Origin: Bifidobacterium moraviense | GTDB lineage: Bacteria; Actinomycetota; Actinomycetes; Actinomycetales; Bifidobacteriaceae | NCBI RefSeq assembly: GCF_012932365.1 | Contig: NZ_JAAIIH010000005.1 | Span: 1-64,000 of the forward strand | DNA: 64,000 nt | Direction: 5' to 3' | In this document: piece by piece, positions 37,338-49,178 of the stretch | How positions within the stretch are numbered: position 1 is the first letter of the stretch | How the letters are laid out: every line of letters starts with the position of its first letter | Made by a program: the position numbers and the translations under genes | Notes under the pieces: model-generated | Databases searched by the model: none | The model's input: the letters and a program-made list of their open reading frames with translations, nothing else | Told to the model about the DNA's origin: nothing

Positions 37338-37343
37338 TACAGT
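37338..37343 (+). promoter_or_regulatory. -10 hexamer, leaderless start of the small membrane protein gene
   Basis: TACAGT is followed by 8 nt (which hold no ribosome-binding site) and then ATG 37352. The shared divergent spacer to plsC is too short for a long leader, which fits. Confidence 0.4.
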
Positions 37344-37351
37344 AAGTATGT

Positions 37352-37906
37352 ATGACCGACCACAAGGATAGCAACGTCCCTCACGACGATTCAACGGCGC
37401 GCCCCGGCGACGACGCGGCGGGCGACGACGCCGCGTGGCGCGACTTCCTCGCCGCGCACGGCGACGAGCTGGACTCCGTGGAGCGTTCCCGCGCCGCGCG
37501 CCGGTTCGAGCGCCACGCCCAAAAGAAGGAGAAGGAGGCGCTGCTCGACGTGCGGGATCTCTCCCCCGACGCCTTCGCCGGATCCTCCGCCGGCGGCGCG
37601 CGGTCCGGCCCCCGCGACTTCACCGGCCGCAGCTGGCTGGACGTCGACGACGTGATGGATCAGGGCAGCGACTTCGTCGCGCCGGACCCCGACATCCCGG
37701 TGCGCGCCTCGAAGCTCGTGCTGTGGATCATCGTGGTGATCGGCGTGCTGGCGCTGGCCGGATGCGTGCTCATCCCCTCGATGTCCAGCCTGCTGGGCGC
37801 GCTGGGCGGCGCGCTGACCATGGTGGGCGCCGCCGGTCTGCTCATGCTGCACAAGGGGCACACGCAGACGCGCACCGACGAATTCGACGACGGCGCGCGC
37901 GTCTAG
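37352..37906 (+). CDS. Small membrane protein of unknown function
   Basis: A 184-residue protein I do not recognise. The N-terminal 115 residues are soluble and charged, with a WRDFLAAHGDEL segment, an Arg/Lys-rich coiled-coil-like stretch and a low-complexity Gly/Ser part. Two adjacent hydrophobic helices follow (about 122-142 and 145-165), and a short polar tail ends the protein. The arrangement resembles the many actinobacterial proteins annotated only as membrane proteins. It lies between the plsC-like gene and trpD, convergent with trpD. Confidence 0.75.
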   Translation: MTDHKDSNVPHDDSTARPGDDAAGDDAAWRDFLAAHGDELDSVERSRAARRFERHAQKKEKEALLDVRDLSPDAFAGSSAGGARSGPRDFTGRSWLDVDDVMDQGSDFVAPDPDIPVRASKLVLWIIVVIGVLALAGCVLIPSMSSLLGALGGALTMVGAAGLLMLHKGHTQTRTDEFDDGARV

Positions 37907-37936
37907 CCGGGATCACGGCCCGGCGTGCGATGCAAC

Positions 37937-37976
37937 GGGGCCTCGGCGGAATCGATGCGGATTCCGCCGAGGCCCC
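37937..37976. terminator. Bidirectional hairpin between membrane protein and trpD
   Basis: A perfect 17-bp stem (37937-37953 with 37960-37976) and 6-nt loop. It lies 30 bp after the membrane protein stop and 26 bp after the trpD stop. Confidence 0.75.
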
Positions 37977-38001
37977 GAACATATGGCGTGACGGCCGGGG
38001 A

Positions 38002-39069
38002 TCAGGCCTGAGCGGCCTCCTTGGCCTTGGCGACCTCGATCCAGCGGTCCAGCAGCGCCGCGGCCTTGCCGGAATCCACCGCCTGCTCGGCCAGCGCGTA
38101 CGCCTCCCCGAATCGTTCGGCGATGCCCGCATCCGGCTTCGTCAGCAGGTGGGCGTCGGCCACGATCGCGGACGCGGCGTTGAGCAGCGCCGTGGAACGG
38201 AACGGCACGTCCCTGCCCGCGAGGAGGTCGCGCACGGCCTGCGCATTCTCGGCGGGCTCGCCGCCCTTGAGATCGGCCACGGTGACCGGCGCGAGCCCCA
38301 TTTCGGTCGTCGGGTCGAACTCGGTCTCGCCGACCTTGCCGTCCCGGAACTCCCAGACGGAGATCGGGCCGGTGGGGGCCATCTCGTCCAGTCCCTCGTG
38401 CGAGGTGTACACCATGCCGGTCTGGCCGTTGGCCGCGTACACGGCGGCCATGATCGGGCTCATCTCGCGCTTGGCGCAGCCGATGGCCATGTGCTTGGGG
38501 GTCGCCGGATTGGTCAGCGGTCCCAGCACGTTGAACACGCACGGCACGCCCAGCGCGGCGCGGATCGGTCCCACGAAGCGCATGGCCGGATGGAACGTCT
38601 TGGCGAACGCGAAGGTGATGCCCACCTCGTCCGCGATCTCCCCCACGGCCTCGGGCTTCAGATCCAGCGGCAGGCCGAGCGCCTCGAGGCAGTCGGCGGC
38701 GCCGCACTTGGACGAGGCGGCGCGGTTGCCGTGCTTGACGATCTTCACGCCCGCGGCGGCCGCCACCACGGCGCCCATGGTGGACAGGTTCACGGTCGCC
38801 GCGCCGTCGCCGCCGGTGCCCACGATGTCGCAGCATTCGCCGCTCACCTTCAGCGGCACGGCGTGCGAGACCATCGCCTTGGCGGCGCCGCGCACCTCGT
38901 CGGCCGTAAGCCCCAGCTGCTGCTGCGTGGCGAGCACGGCGCCCACCGCGGCCGGGTTGGCGTTGCCCTTCATGAGGTCATCGACGAACCACTCGGATTC
39001 CTCCGCCGTCAGATGATCGCCTTCGATCAGCTTGCCCAGGATCGCCTTCCACGTGAAACCGTCGCTCAT
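38002..39069 (-). CDS. trpD: Anthranilate phosphoribosyltransferase
   Basis: A 355-residue enzyme of tryptophan synthesis that joins anthranilate to phosphoribosyl pyrophosphate. The glycine-rich loop GTGGDGAATVNLST, the KHGNRAASSKCGAAD segment and GPLTNP are all intact. The start ATG 39069 follows GAGGAGG at 4 nt. No other trp gene is adjacent; it stands alone, as trpD often does in bifidobacteria. It is divergent from the LacI-SBP gene, and the 148-bp gap between them could carry shared regulation. Confidence 0.95.
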   Translation of the reverse strand: MSDGFTWKAILGKLIEGDHLTAEESEWFVDDLMKGNANPAAVGAVLATQQQLGLTADEVRGAAKAMVSHAVPLKVSGECCDIVGTGGDGAATVNLSTMGAVVAAAAGVKIVKHGNRAASSKCGAADCLEALGLPLDLKPEAVGEIADEVGITFAFAKTFHPAMRFVGPIRAALGVPCVFNVLGPLTNPATPKHMAIGCAKREMSPIMAAVYAANGQTGMVYTSHEGLDEMAPTGPISVWEFRDGKVGETEFDPTTEMGLAPVTVADLKGGEPAENAQAVRDLLAGRDVPFRSTALLNAASAIVADAHLLTKPDAGIAERFGEAYALAEQAVDSGKAAALLDRWIEVAKAKEAAQA

Positions 39070-39172
39070 CGTGCCTCCTCGTTGACTGTTGTTTCGCCGC
39101 CATTGTACGCAGACGCACCGCAGCGCCATGTTTCGTTTCTCATCACGGATGGCCCATCGGCTCCCCGGCTGG

Positions 39173-39178
39173 TAGAGT
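39173..39178 (+). promoter_or_regulatory. Extended -10 of the LacI-SBP gene
   Basis: TGGTAGAGT gives an extended -10 (TG-N-TAGAGT) ending 39 bp before the LacI-SBP start codon. No obvious LacI-type AANCGNTT palindrome is seen beside it. Confidence 0.45.
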
Positions 39179-39217
39179 GGATGGCCGGTATGCGTGAGGG
39201 GATCGAAGGAGACGGGT

Positions 39218-41479
39218 ATGTCGCGCAACGTCACCATCTACGACATCGCCAAGGCCGCGGGCGTGAGTCCCTCCACCGTCTCCCGGGCGCTGAGCAAGCC
39301 GGGCCGCATGGCGATCGCCACCGAGATGAAGATCCACCGCGTGGCCGAGGAGCTCGGATACCTGTCGCACCGGCGCGACGGCGACGGCGCCTCCCCCGCC
39401 AGCGGTCTCATCCTGGTGATGTCGTCCGGCTTCGACAACCCCTACAACATGCGCATCCTCGCGGCGCTCGAGCGCGGGCTGGAACGCCACGGGTACGCCG
39501 CCGTCTGCTCCGACTTCGCCATGAACTACGCCATCAAGCGCCGAGCCACGTCCCTGCTCATGCGCGACATCGACGGCGTGGTGCTCATCTCCCCCACCAT
39601 CAACGAGCCGGATCTGCGCCGCATGACCACGAACCGCCCCACCGTGCTCGTCAACCAGCAGCTCAGCGGCCTGTCCACCATCGCGGTCGACTCCACCGCG
39701 GCCATCGAGCGCACGATGCGCATGCTGCGCGACTCCGGACACGCCAGCGTCACCTACATCACCGGCACGTCGAACAGCTGGGCCAACGAGGTGCGCCGTC
39801 GCGCCATCAAGGCCGCCGCGTACCGCTACGACATGGAGCTGCGCGTGGCGCACGGCGGGTTCCAGGCCACGGTCTCCGGCGGCGAGCAGGCGGCGCGCCA
39901 GTTCATGCAGCATCCCACGGACGCGGTCTTCACCTACAACGACCAGCTCGCCATCGGGTTCGAGGCGGCCATGCGCGCCCGCGGCATGCGCATCCCGGAC
40001 GACGTCTCGCTCATCGGGTTCGACAACGACCCCGCCGGCGCCGCGGCGCTTCCCGCGCTCACCACGATCGACCAGCACGCCGAGACGCTGGGGGACATGG
40101 CCGCGCGCACGATCGTCGAGCTGGTCCGCGCCCCGCAGTCCAGGCGCGTCAACCTCATCGAACAGGCCACGCTGGTGGAGCGCGACTCGGTGAGCGCGGG
40201 CAGGCGCAGCGTGATGAAGCTCGGCCCCTACGCCATGACGCGCCCCGACGACGCCGAGACGTCGGGCACGCTGACGCTGACGGTGCTGTCCGCCACCTTC
40301 ACCGAACTCATGCCGCGCATCGAGGAGTTCATGCGCACGCACCCCGGCATCGTCATCGATCCGATCGAGGGCCACACCAAGCAGGCGGCGAACGACCTGT
40401 ACTGGGAGCGTCTGCAGTCCGGCCGTCCCGTGCCGGACGTGTTCAACCTCGACATCGACGTCATGCCGCAGTTCGCCGCGTCGGGCGCGTTCATGAACCT
40501 GTCCACGCCCCGGGTGGAGACCGAATGGGGAGCCGAGTTCAATCCGGCGGCATGGAGCGAGGCGCATCACGCCGGAGGACTGTACGGCCTGCCCGGCGAC
40601 CAGGCGCAGACGGTGCTGTTCTACCGCAGGGACCTGCTCGACGAATACGGCATCGCCGTGCCGCGCACGTACGAGGAGTTCCATCGGTCCGGCGTGGAGC
40701 TGCACCGGCGCGAACCGTCCCTCTATCTGGGCGTGATGGACACGACGATGCAGTACTATCTGGCGTTCCTGCGCGCCGCGGGACTCCGGCCGTGGCGCAT
40801 GGACGGCCCGGACCACATCACCTTCGATCTGGCCGATCCGCGCATCGGCGAGGTGGCCTCGTTCCTGCAGCGGTGCCTGGACGACGGCGTGCTCGTGGCC
40901 CAGCGGACGTGGGACGGACGTTACGCCACGATCCGCGACGGGCTCGTGGCCACGGTGCTCAACGGCAACTGGTACGGCAAGATCATCGCCGCGTCCTATC
41001 CGGCGAGCGCCGGCAGGTGGCGCGTCGCGCTGCCGCCGTCGTGGGGCGCCCCGGACAAGCTCATGACCGCGGAGATCGGCGGGTCCGTCATGACCGTGAG
41101 CGCGCGCATCCCCAAGGACCATCAGCGCGCGGCGCTGGAGTTCGCGCACTGGTTCCAGGCCGATCCCACGTCGGTGGATCTGCGCGCCATCGGCGGCTAC
41201 TCCGCGACGCGCTACTTCCAGACCAAGCCCGACCTGCTCGACACGGTCGACCCCTACTTCGAGCAGCAGGTCTACCGCGTCTACACCGAGTCCGCGCATC
41301 TGGTGAACCGGGACTGGGACTATCTGCCGTTCGACGCGTTCATGTCCGCGGGGTTCGCCTCGCGCGTGCTGCCGGAGCTGAGGCCCGGCGGCGGCTCTCC
41401 CGCGGCGGTGCGGGACTGGCTTGCGGAGCTGCCCGGCTACGCGCGTTCGCAGGGCTACCGGGTGACCTGCTCCGGCTGA
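39218..41479 (+). CDS. LacI regulator fused to a solute-binding-protein domain
   Basis: A 753-residue protein with three parts in one uninterrupted frame. Residues 1-60 are the LacI helix-turn-helix and hinge (VTIYDIAKAAGVSPSTVSRALS). Residues 62-330 are a full type 1 periplasmic-binding sensor (SGLILVMSSGFDNPYNMRIL through DDVSLIGFDN). Residues 350-753 are an extracellular solute-binding protein family 1 domain (TLTLTVLSATFTELMPRIEE, GLYGLPGDQAQTVLFYRRDLL, LNGNWYG), normally an exported lipoprotein of a sugar ABC importer. No signal peptide, lipobox or membrane helix precedes the SBP domain, so it is cytoplasmic. GAAGGAG lies before ATG 39218. No sugar transporter genes adjoin it. Its DNA targets and both ligands are unknown. 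Confidence 0.88.
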   Translation: MSRNVTIYDIAKAAGVSPSTVSRALSKPGRMAIATEMKIHRVAEELGYLSHRRDGDGASPASGLILVMSSGFDNPYNMRILAALERGLERHGYAAVCSDFAMNYAIKRRATSLLMRDIDGVVLISPTINEPDLRRMTTNRPTVLVNQQLSGLSTIAVDSTAAIERTMRMLRDSGHASVTYITGTSNSWANEVRRRAIKAAAYRYDMELRVAHGGFQATVSGGEQAARQFMQHPTDAVFTYNDQLAIGFEAAMRARGMRIPDDVSLIGFDNDPAGAAALPALTTIDQHAETLGDMAARTIVELVRAPQSRRVNLIEQATLVERDSVSAGRRSVMKLGPYAMTRPDDAETSGTLTLTVLSATFTELMPRIEEFMRTHPGIVIDPIEGHTKQAANDLYWERLQSGRPVPDVFNLDIDVMPQFAASGAFMNLSTPRVETEWGAEFNPAAWSEAHHAGGLYGLPGDQAQTVLFYRRDLLDEYGIAVPRTYEEFHRSGVELHRREPSLYLGVMDTTMQYYLAFLRAAGLRPWRMDGPDHITFDLADPRIGEVASFLQRCLDDGVLVAQRTWDGRYATIRDGLVATVLNGNWYGKIIAASYPASAGRWRVALPPSWGAPDKLMTAEIGGSVMTVSARIPKDHQRAALEFAHWFQADPTSVDLRAIGGYSATRYFQTKPDLLDTVDPYFEQQVYRVYTESAHLVNRDWDYLPFDAFMSAGFASRVLPELRPGGGSPAAVRDWLAELPGYARSQGYRVTCSG

Positions 41480-41543
41480 GACCGCCGGGCCCGCGCGGCC
41501 GGCGCGGCGGCGGGCACGCGCACATACGACGCGCACATACGAC

Positions 41544-41576
41544 GAGGGGGCGCCATCGCATGGATGGCGCCCCCTC
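41544..41576. terminator. Bidirectional terminator between LacI-SBP and secA
   Basis: A perfect 14-bp stem (41544-41557 with 41563-41576) and 5-nt loop between the convergent genes. Confidence 0.8.
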
Positions 41577-41614
41577 GTGCTCTAGCGGTCACCGGTCACC
41601 GACCGGCGGACCGC

Positions 41615-44560
<2,946 letters not shown>

Positions 44561-44773
44561 GTTATGCTCCTCATTGCTTACCGTCAGGCACAAACTCCGA
44601 CCATACTACGCGAACGATGGGATAATCGCCATGACGCTTACGGTTTTCGAGCATACCCGATCGCGGGCATGCGCAAACGCATGGGTCCCGCGCATCGCGG
44701 TGATGCGCGGGACCCATGCGTGTCGGTTGCGTGTCACGGGACCGGCCTCGTCAGCCGGCCGCGGGACGACGGA

Positions 44774-45451
44774 TCAGGCCTCGGCCTTCTTGACGTTCTC
44801 CGGGGTGTCGATCTCGAACACGCCGTAGCTCCAGCCGTGACGGTGGTAGACGACGGACGGGCGACCGGTCTCCTTGTTCACGAACAGGAAGAAGTCATGG
44901 CCGATGAGCTCCATCTCGTACAGCGCCTCGTCGATGCTCATGGGCTCGGCGATGTGCAGCTTGCGGCGGATGACGATGGGGGTGTCGCCCACCTGCACCT
45001 CGACGGACTCGCCGGGACCCAGATCGGACGCCACGGCCGCGGCCGGGCTGTTGTTGGGCTCCTCCTCGGCCTCCTCGGGCTCCTCCGCCTGCGGCTCCGG
45101 GGTGACGACGCCCAGATCCACCGGGACCGGGTTGGTGTAGCCGCGGCGATGGTCCTTGCGACGGTCGCGCGTGCGGCGCAGACGCAGGGTGAGCTTGTCG
45201 AGCGCCATGTCCAGCGCGCTGAACTCGTCGGTGCTGGAGGCCTCGGCGCGCACCACGGTGCGTCCCGCGATGATGGTGATCTCCACGCGCTTGGCCGTGT
45301 CGGCCTGGCTCGGGTTGCCCTCGTGGGTCAGCACGATCTGCGCACGCTGGGCATCGGGAGCGATGGTGGTCACACGATTCATCTTGCTTTCGACGACATC
45401 ACGGAACCTCTGCTTGACCTGAGTGTGACGTCCGGTAACGACGATTTCCAT
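44774..45451 (-). CDS. hpf: Ribosome hibernation promoting factor, long form
   Basis: A 225-residue long-type HPF that dimerises 70S ribosomes into inactive 100S particles in stationary phase. The N-terminal S30AE domain (residues 1-105) has IVVTGRHTQVKQRFRDVVE and the basic LRLRRTRDRRKDHRR. An acidic Glu-rich linker (about 125-150) leads to the C-terminal dimerisation domain (about 165-225, PMSIDEALYEMELIGHDFFLFVN). ATG 45451 follows GGGAGG at 5 nt. It lies upstream of secA on the same strand, an arrangement conserved in many Gram-positive bacteria; a 213-bp gap separates them. Confidence 0.95.
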   Translation of the reverse strand: MEIVVTGRHTQVKQRFRDVVESKMNRVTTIAPDAQRAQIVLTHEGNPSQADTAKRVEITIIAGRTVVRAEASSTDEFSALDMALDKLTLRLRRTRDRRKDHRRGYTNPVPVDLGVVTPEPQAEEPEEAEEEPNNSPAAAVASDLGPGESVEVQVGDTPIVIRRKLHIAEPMSIDEALYEMELIGHDFFLFVNKETGRPSVVYHRHGWSYGVFEIDTPENVKKAEA

Positions 45452-45594
45452 GTGGACCTCCCTTATGCTCAAGCGGTGTGAGCCGCTGTGTGTGCCGGAT
45501 CAGCGTCTTCGCGTCCGGGTAGTGCCAATTGTAATCGAACCGGAGGTAAACAACGGTATAACTCGCTGAATTTCTTCCCGGAACATGATGGGAA

Positions 45595-45623
45595 TTCCGT
45601 TGGCCGGTGCCTCTGATAGGCTT
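45595..45623 (+). promoter_or_regulatory. Promoter of the RNase P RNA gene
   Basis: TTCCGT (45595-45600) and TAGGCT (45618-45623) are 17 bp apart. TG just before the -10 makes it extended. The predicted transcription start falls at about 45630, right at the 5' strand of the RNA's closing helix. Confidence 0.6.
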
Positions 45624-45630
45624 GTGCGTT

Positions 45631-45996
45631 CGAGACCCCTTGATGGCCGCGGTCCGGAGCGATCCGGACTGAGGAACTTCCGGGCTCCGCAGAGCACGAT
45701 GGCGGATAACGTCCGCCCAGGGTGACCTGAGAGATAGCGCAGCAGAGAACAGACCGCCTCCCGGCTCCGGCCGGGCGGTAAGGGTGAAACGGCGGTGTAA
45801 GAGACCACCGGGCCTCCGGCAACGGCAGGCCGCATGGCAAGCCTCATCGGGAGCAAGGCCAAGCAGAGGACCATCGGGTTGCTCGCCCGCGTCCTCGGGT
45901 AGGCTGCTAGAGCCTGGCGGCGACGTCAGGTCGAGATGGATGGCCATCCGCATCGCTTCGGCGATGCGACAGAACCCGGGGTATAAGGGGTCTCAC
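45631..45996 (+). ncRNA. rnpB: RNase P RNA, class A
   Basis: The catalytic RNA of RNase P, which matures tRNA 5' ends. The conserved landmarks are in order: GAGGAACTTCCGGGCTCC (CR I), GGGTGACCTGAGAGAT, AGAGAACAGACCGCC, the GGTAAGGGTGAAACGGCGGTGTAAGAGACC region (split across 45775-45815), GGCAACGGCAGG, CGGGTAGGCTGC and the final GACAGAACCCGGGGTATA (CR V). Helix P1 is closed by GAGACCCCTT (45633-45642) pairing with AAGGGGTCTC (45985-45994). The ends are therefore good to a few bases. It lies between hpf (divergent) and recX (convergent). CR I reads AACTT where AAAGT is usual. Confidence 0.95.
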
Positions 45997-46122
45997 CTCA
46001 TTCTTTGAATCCGCGGCGTCATGCCATGACACCGTTTCCGGTCCATATATCCGACCCGTCGCCCCGTTCGCGCCGTCGCGACGTCGACGGGCATCGTCGC
46101 GAACCGGCTGTCCGCGACGCGT

Positions 46123-46952
46123 TCAGACGAAAAGCTCCTGCGCGATCCTGCGCAGCGTCTCGGCGTCGTGCCCCTTGCGCCCGCCCGCGGCCCACAGCCG
46201 GCGCAGCCGCGCCGCGCGTTCCAGCCCCTCGGTCCTGCACGCGACCTTCCGCCCGAGCTCCCATGCGGCATCCTCGAACACGCCGTCGGACTCCGCCTCG
46301 GCCACGACCCTCGAGGCGACGTCCCTTGCGACGCCTCTGCGCAGCAGCTCCTCGAAGGCGCCGCGCGACCCCATGTCCCGCCCGGCGCAGTGCCGCGTCA
46401 CGTCGCGGGCGTAGGCCAGATCATCGATCAGCCGCACCTGGACGAGTCGCTCCACCACCGCGTCCGCCACGGGCGCGGCGTAGCCCTTGTCCGTCAGCCG
46501 CCGACGCAGCGAACCCGAGGAGCGCGCGGCCGCGTCCAGCAGCCGCAGGGCGGCTTCCCGGCACGCGTCCTCGTCAGCCGGATCGAACGCGTCAGCCGGA
46601 TCGAACGCGTCGGCCGCATCGGGGAAGGAAGCGACCGCACGGTCGACGGCGCGCCGCCGACCGGATCTCCGCATGCCGGTGCCACGTCGCGCGGAACCAC
46701 GCCGCGCGACGCCGACGTACGGACCGTCATCCGCCCGGTCGGCGTCGGAGATCCCGAATCCACGGACGCCGCAATGCATCTCCGAGTCATGCATCCCCTC
46801 GTCACGCATCACCGCGTTGGGTACCCCTTCGCCGCGCGCCCCGTCCTCGCCCGGTCCGCGACCGCGATCCCCGTCGAATCGCATGGCGGAGCCGGGGACG
46901 GAATGAGCGGGGTCGGGAACGGGATGGGCGGCGAGGAACTCCTTCGCGTCGA

Positions 46953-46956
<4 letters not shown>
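46123..46956 (-). CDS. recX: Regulatory protein RecX with long N-terminal extension
   Basis: A 277-residue RecA inhibitor. The RecX three-helix repeats occupy about residues 125-277 ([51 protein letters not shown]). The first 120 residues are low-complexity, Arg/Asp/Ala/Met-rich and not typical of the family (RecX is usually 150-200 residues). Part of it, DAFDPA twice, comes from an 18-bp tandem duplication at 46573-46608. The ATG at 46956 overlaps the recA stop codon in ATGA, so translation is coupled to recA. recA-recX order is standard. Confidence 0.88.
46573..46608 (-). repeat. 18-bp tandem duplication in recX
   Basis: Two perfect copies of an 18-bp unit (46573-46590 and 46591-46608) encode DAFDPA twice in frame. 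The following bases begin a third, partial copy. Confidence 0.9.
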
Positions 46957-48059
<1,103 letters not shown>

Positions 48060-48140
48060 CCGGCGCTCCTTACGTTCGTGTCCAACAACCGTACGATCAC
48101 GGTACGGTCGCTCCGCGCGGCGGCACAACCCCGACGGATG

Positions 48141-48184
48141 CATGTGGTCGAATGTGCCCCATCCACCGCTCGTTCGGGCGTGTC
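48141..48184. promoter_or_regulatory. Conserved 44-bp element, copy B
   Basis: It aligns gap-free with 33001-33044 (see copy A). It lies 82 bp upstream of the recA start, between the distal SOS promoter and a possible proximal promoter whose -10 could be TACCGT (minus strand, 48099-48104). The distance from that hexamer to the element (36 bp) nearly equals that between copy A and its own candidate -10 (35 bp). Confidence 0.55.
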
Positions 48185-48194
48185 GCACGCGGAG

Positions 48195-48203
48195 TTATCC
48201 ACA
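48195..48203 (+). promoter_or_regulatory. Perfect DnaA box upstream of recA
   Basis: TTATCCACA, identical to the high-affinity DnaA box. It lies just downstream of the distal recA -10 (48223-48228). It could couple recA transcription to DnaA, but a single 9-mer may occur by chance. Confidence 0.4.
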
Positions 48204-48222
48204 TGTGGACGTCTGAGGCATC

Positions 48223-48253
48223 ACTATACACAACACTACGAACATTTGTTCGA
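48223..48253 (-). promoter_or_regulatory. LexA-controlled distal promoter of recA
   Basis: CGAACATTTGTTCG (48240-48253) matches the Gram-positive/actinobacterial SOS box CGAAC-N4-GTTCG exactly. On the minus strand a -10 TATAGT (48228-48223) follows, with AACAAA as -35 at 17-bp spacing inside the box, so bound LexA would occlude RNA polymerase. The recA start codon lies about 160 nt downstream. Confidence 0.8.
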
Positions 48254-48297
48254 ACGGACACGCCGGACCGCGGCGCCGGCGACGCGAAAGCGGCGGC

Positions 48298-48546
48298 TCA
48301 GGCGCGCCACCCGTACGGCTTGGGCGGCGCGACATGATCGTCTCCCCTGCCCCATCGTCTGGCGTCGGGCACGTCCATCTGATCGCACAGCACGTTCCAC
48401 ACCGTCCGCGGCTCCTCGCCGGCGGCGAGCGCCTCGACGACGGTCATCGACCGCAGCGCCGCCAGACGCTGGTCATGGGCGAGACTGCGCCCGTACGAAC
48501 GGCCGAACACCTCGTCCAGCAGCTCCCAGAATTCACGTTCCTGCAT
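48298..48546 (-). CDS. DUF3046 family protein
   Basis: An 82-residue soluble protein of unknown function that in actinobacteria almost always precedes recA. The family pattern is clear: EREFWELLDEVFGRSYGRSLAHDQRL, then TVVEALAAGEEPRTVWNVLCDQMDVPDARRWG. A separate recA promoter region of 238 bp lies downstream, so it is not obligatorily co-transcribed with recA. Its start follows the clgR stop by only 27 bp, so it may form the end of the pgsA-cinA-clgR transcript. Confidence 0.88.
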   Translation of the reverse strand: MQEREFWELLDEVFGRSYGRSLAHDQRLAALRSMTVVEALAAGEEPRTVWNVLCDQMDVPDARRWGRGDDHVAPPKPYGWRA

Positions 48547-48573
48547 GGGACCACACCCTAGCGGACGCCGCCG

Positions 48574-49092
48574 TCAGTCCTCCATGGACTCGATGTAGTC
48601 GGCCACCATGCGCAGCATCTGCGGCGTGCTCACGCCCAGCGACTCGGCGATGGAGCTGAGCAGCTCGGAGCTGGCCTCCTTCTGGCCGCGCTCCACTTCG
48701 GACAGGTATCCCAGGGACACGCCGGCCTTCTCCGACACCTCGCGCAGCGTCTTGCGGTCCTTGGTGCGCAGGTCGCGCAGCACGTGGCCGATCGCCTCGC
48801 GCAGCGACAGCGTCTGGCCGCGGCGACGTCCCCGACGCGTCTCGGGCTCCTCCGTGCGAACGTCGTCGCGAGGTTCCTCCTCGCGCATGCGCCCCAATGC
48901 CGCCTCGCGCTCGTCCCTGGCCTTCCGGGCCGCCTTGGCGCGCAGGATCTGCTGCTGGGCGAACATCACGGCACGCTGCTGCGCCGGCGTGAGGCTGCGC
49001 ACGCGGGCGCCCGTCTCCCGCGGCACCGGGGTCACCGTGGGGACCAGCACCGTCTCGTCGCCGCGGATCGCGGCCGTCTCGGTCATCGTCAT
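48574..49092 (-). CDS. clgR: ClgR-type XRE transcriptional regulator
   Basis: A 172-residue activator-type regulator. The C-terminal domain (about residues 98-172) is an XRE helix-turn-helix ([31 protein letters not shown]), which is the ClgR hallmark; ClgR activates clp protease and chaperone genes in actinobacteria. The N-terminal 95 residues are a Lys/Arg/Glu-rich, probably coiled-coil extension, longer than in most ClgR proteins. AAAGG lies 7 nt before the first ATG (49092); a second follows two codons later. The position right after cinA is the conserved one. The protein's target motif was not searched. Confidence 0.88.
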   Translation of the reverse strand: MTMTETAAIRGDETVLVPTVTPVPRETGARVRSLTPAQQRAVMFAQQQILRAKAARKARDEREAALGRMREEEPRDDVRTEEPETRRGRRRGQTLSLREAIGHVLRDLRTKDRKTLREVSEKAGVSLGYLSEVERGQKEASSELLSSIAESLGVSTPQMLRMVADYIESMED

Positions 49093-49178
49093 AGCAAGCC
49101 CTTTCTCGATTCGAACTACTGCGTTCAACCGATGTCCGGCGGCCATTATTCCCCGGGTGAACGCCGATGTGGCGCACG

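Noticed and set aside
49113-49126. GAAC-N6-GTTC upstream of clgR as an SOS box
   Set aside because: The LexA box needs a 4-bp spacer; here it is 6, so it does not fit. It might be a ClgR site, but the match to known ClgR motifs is poor.
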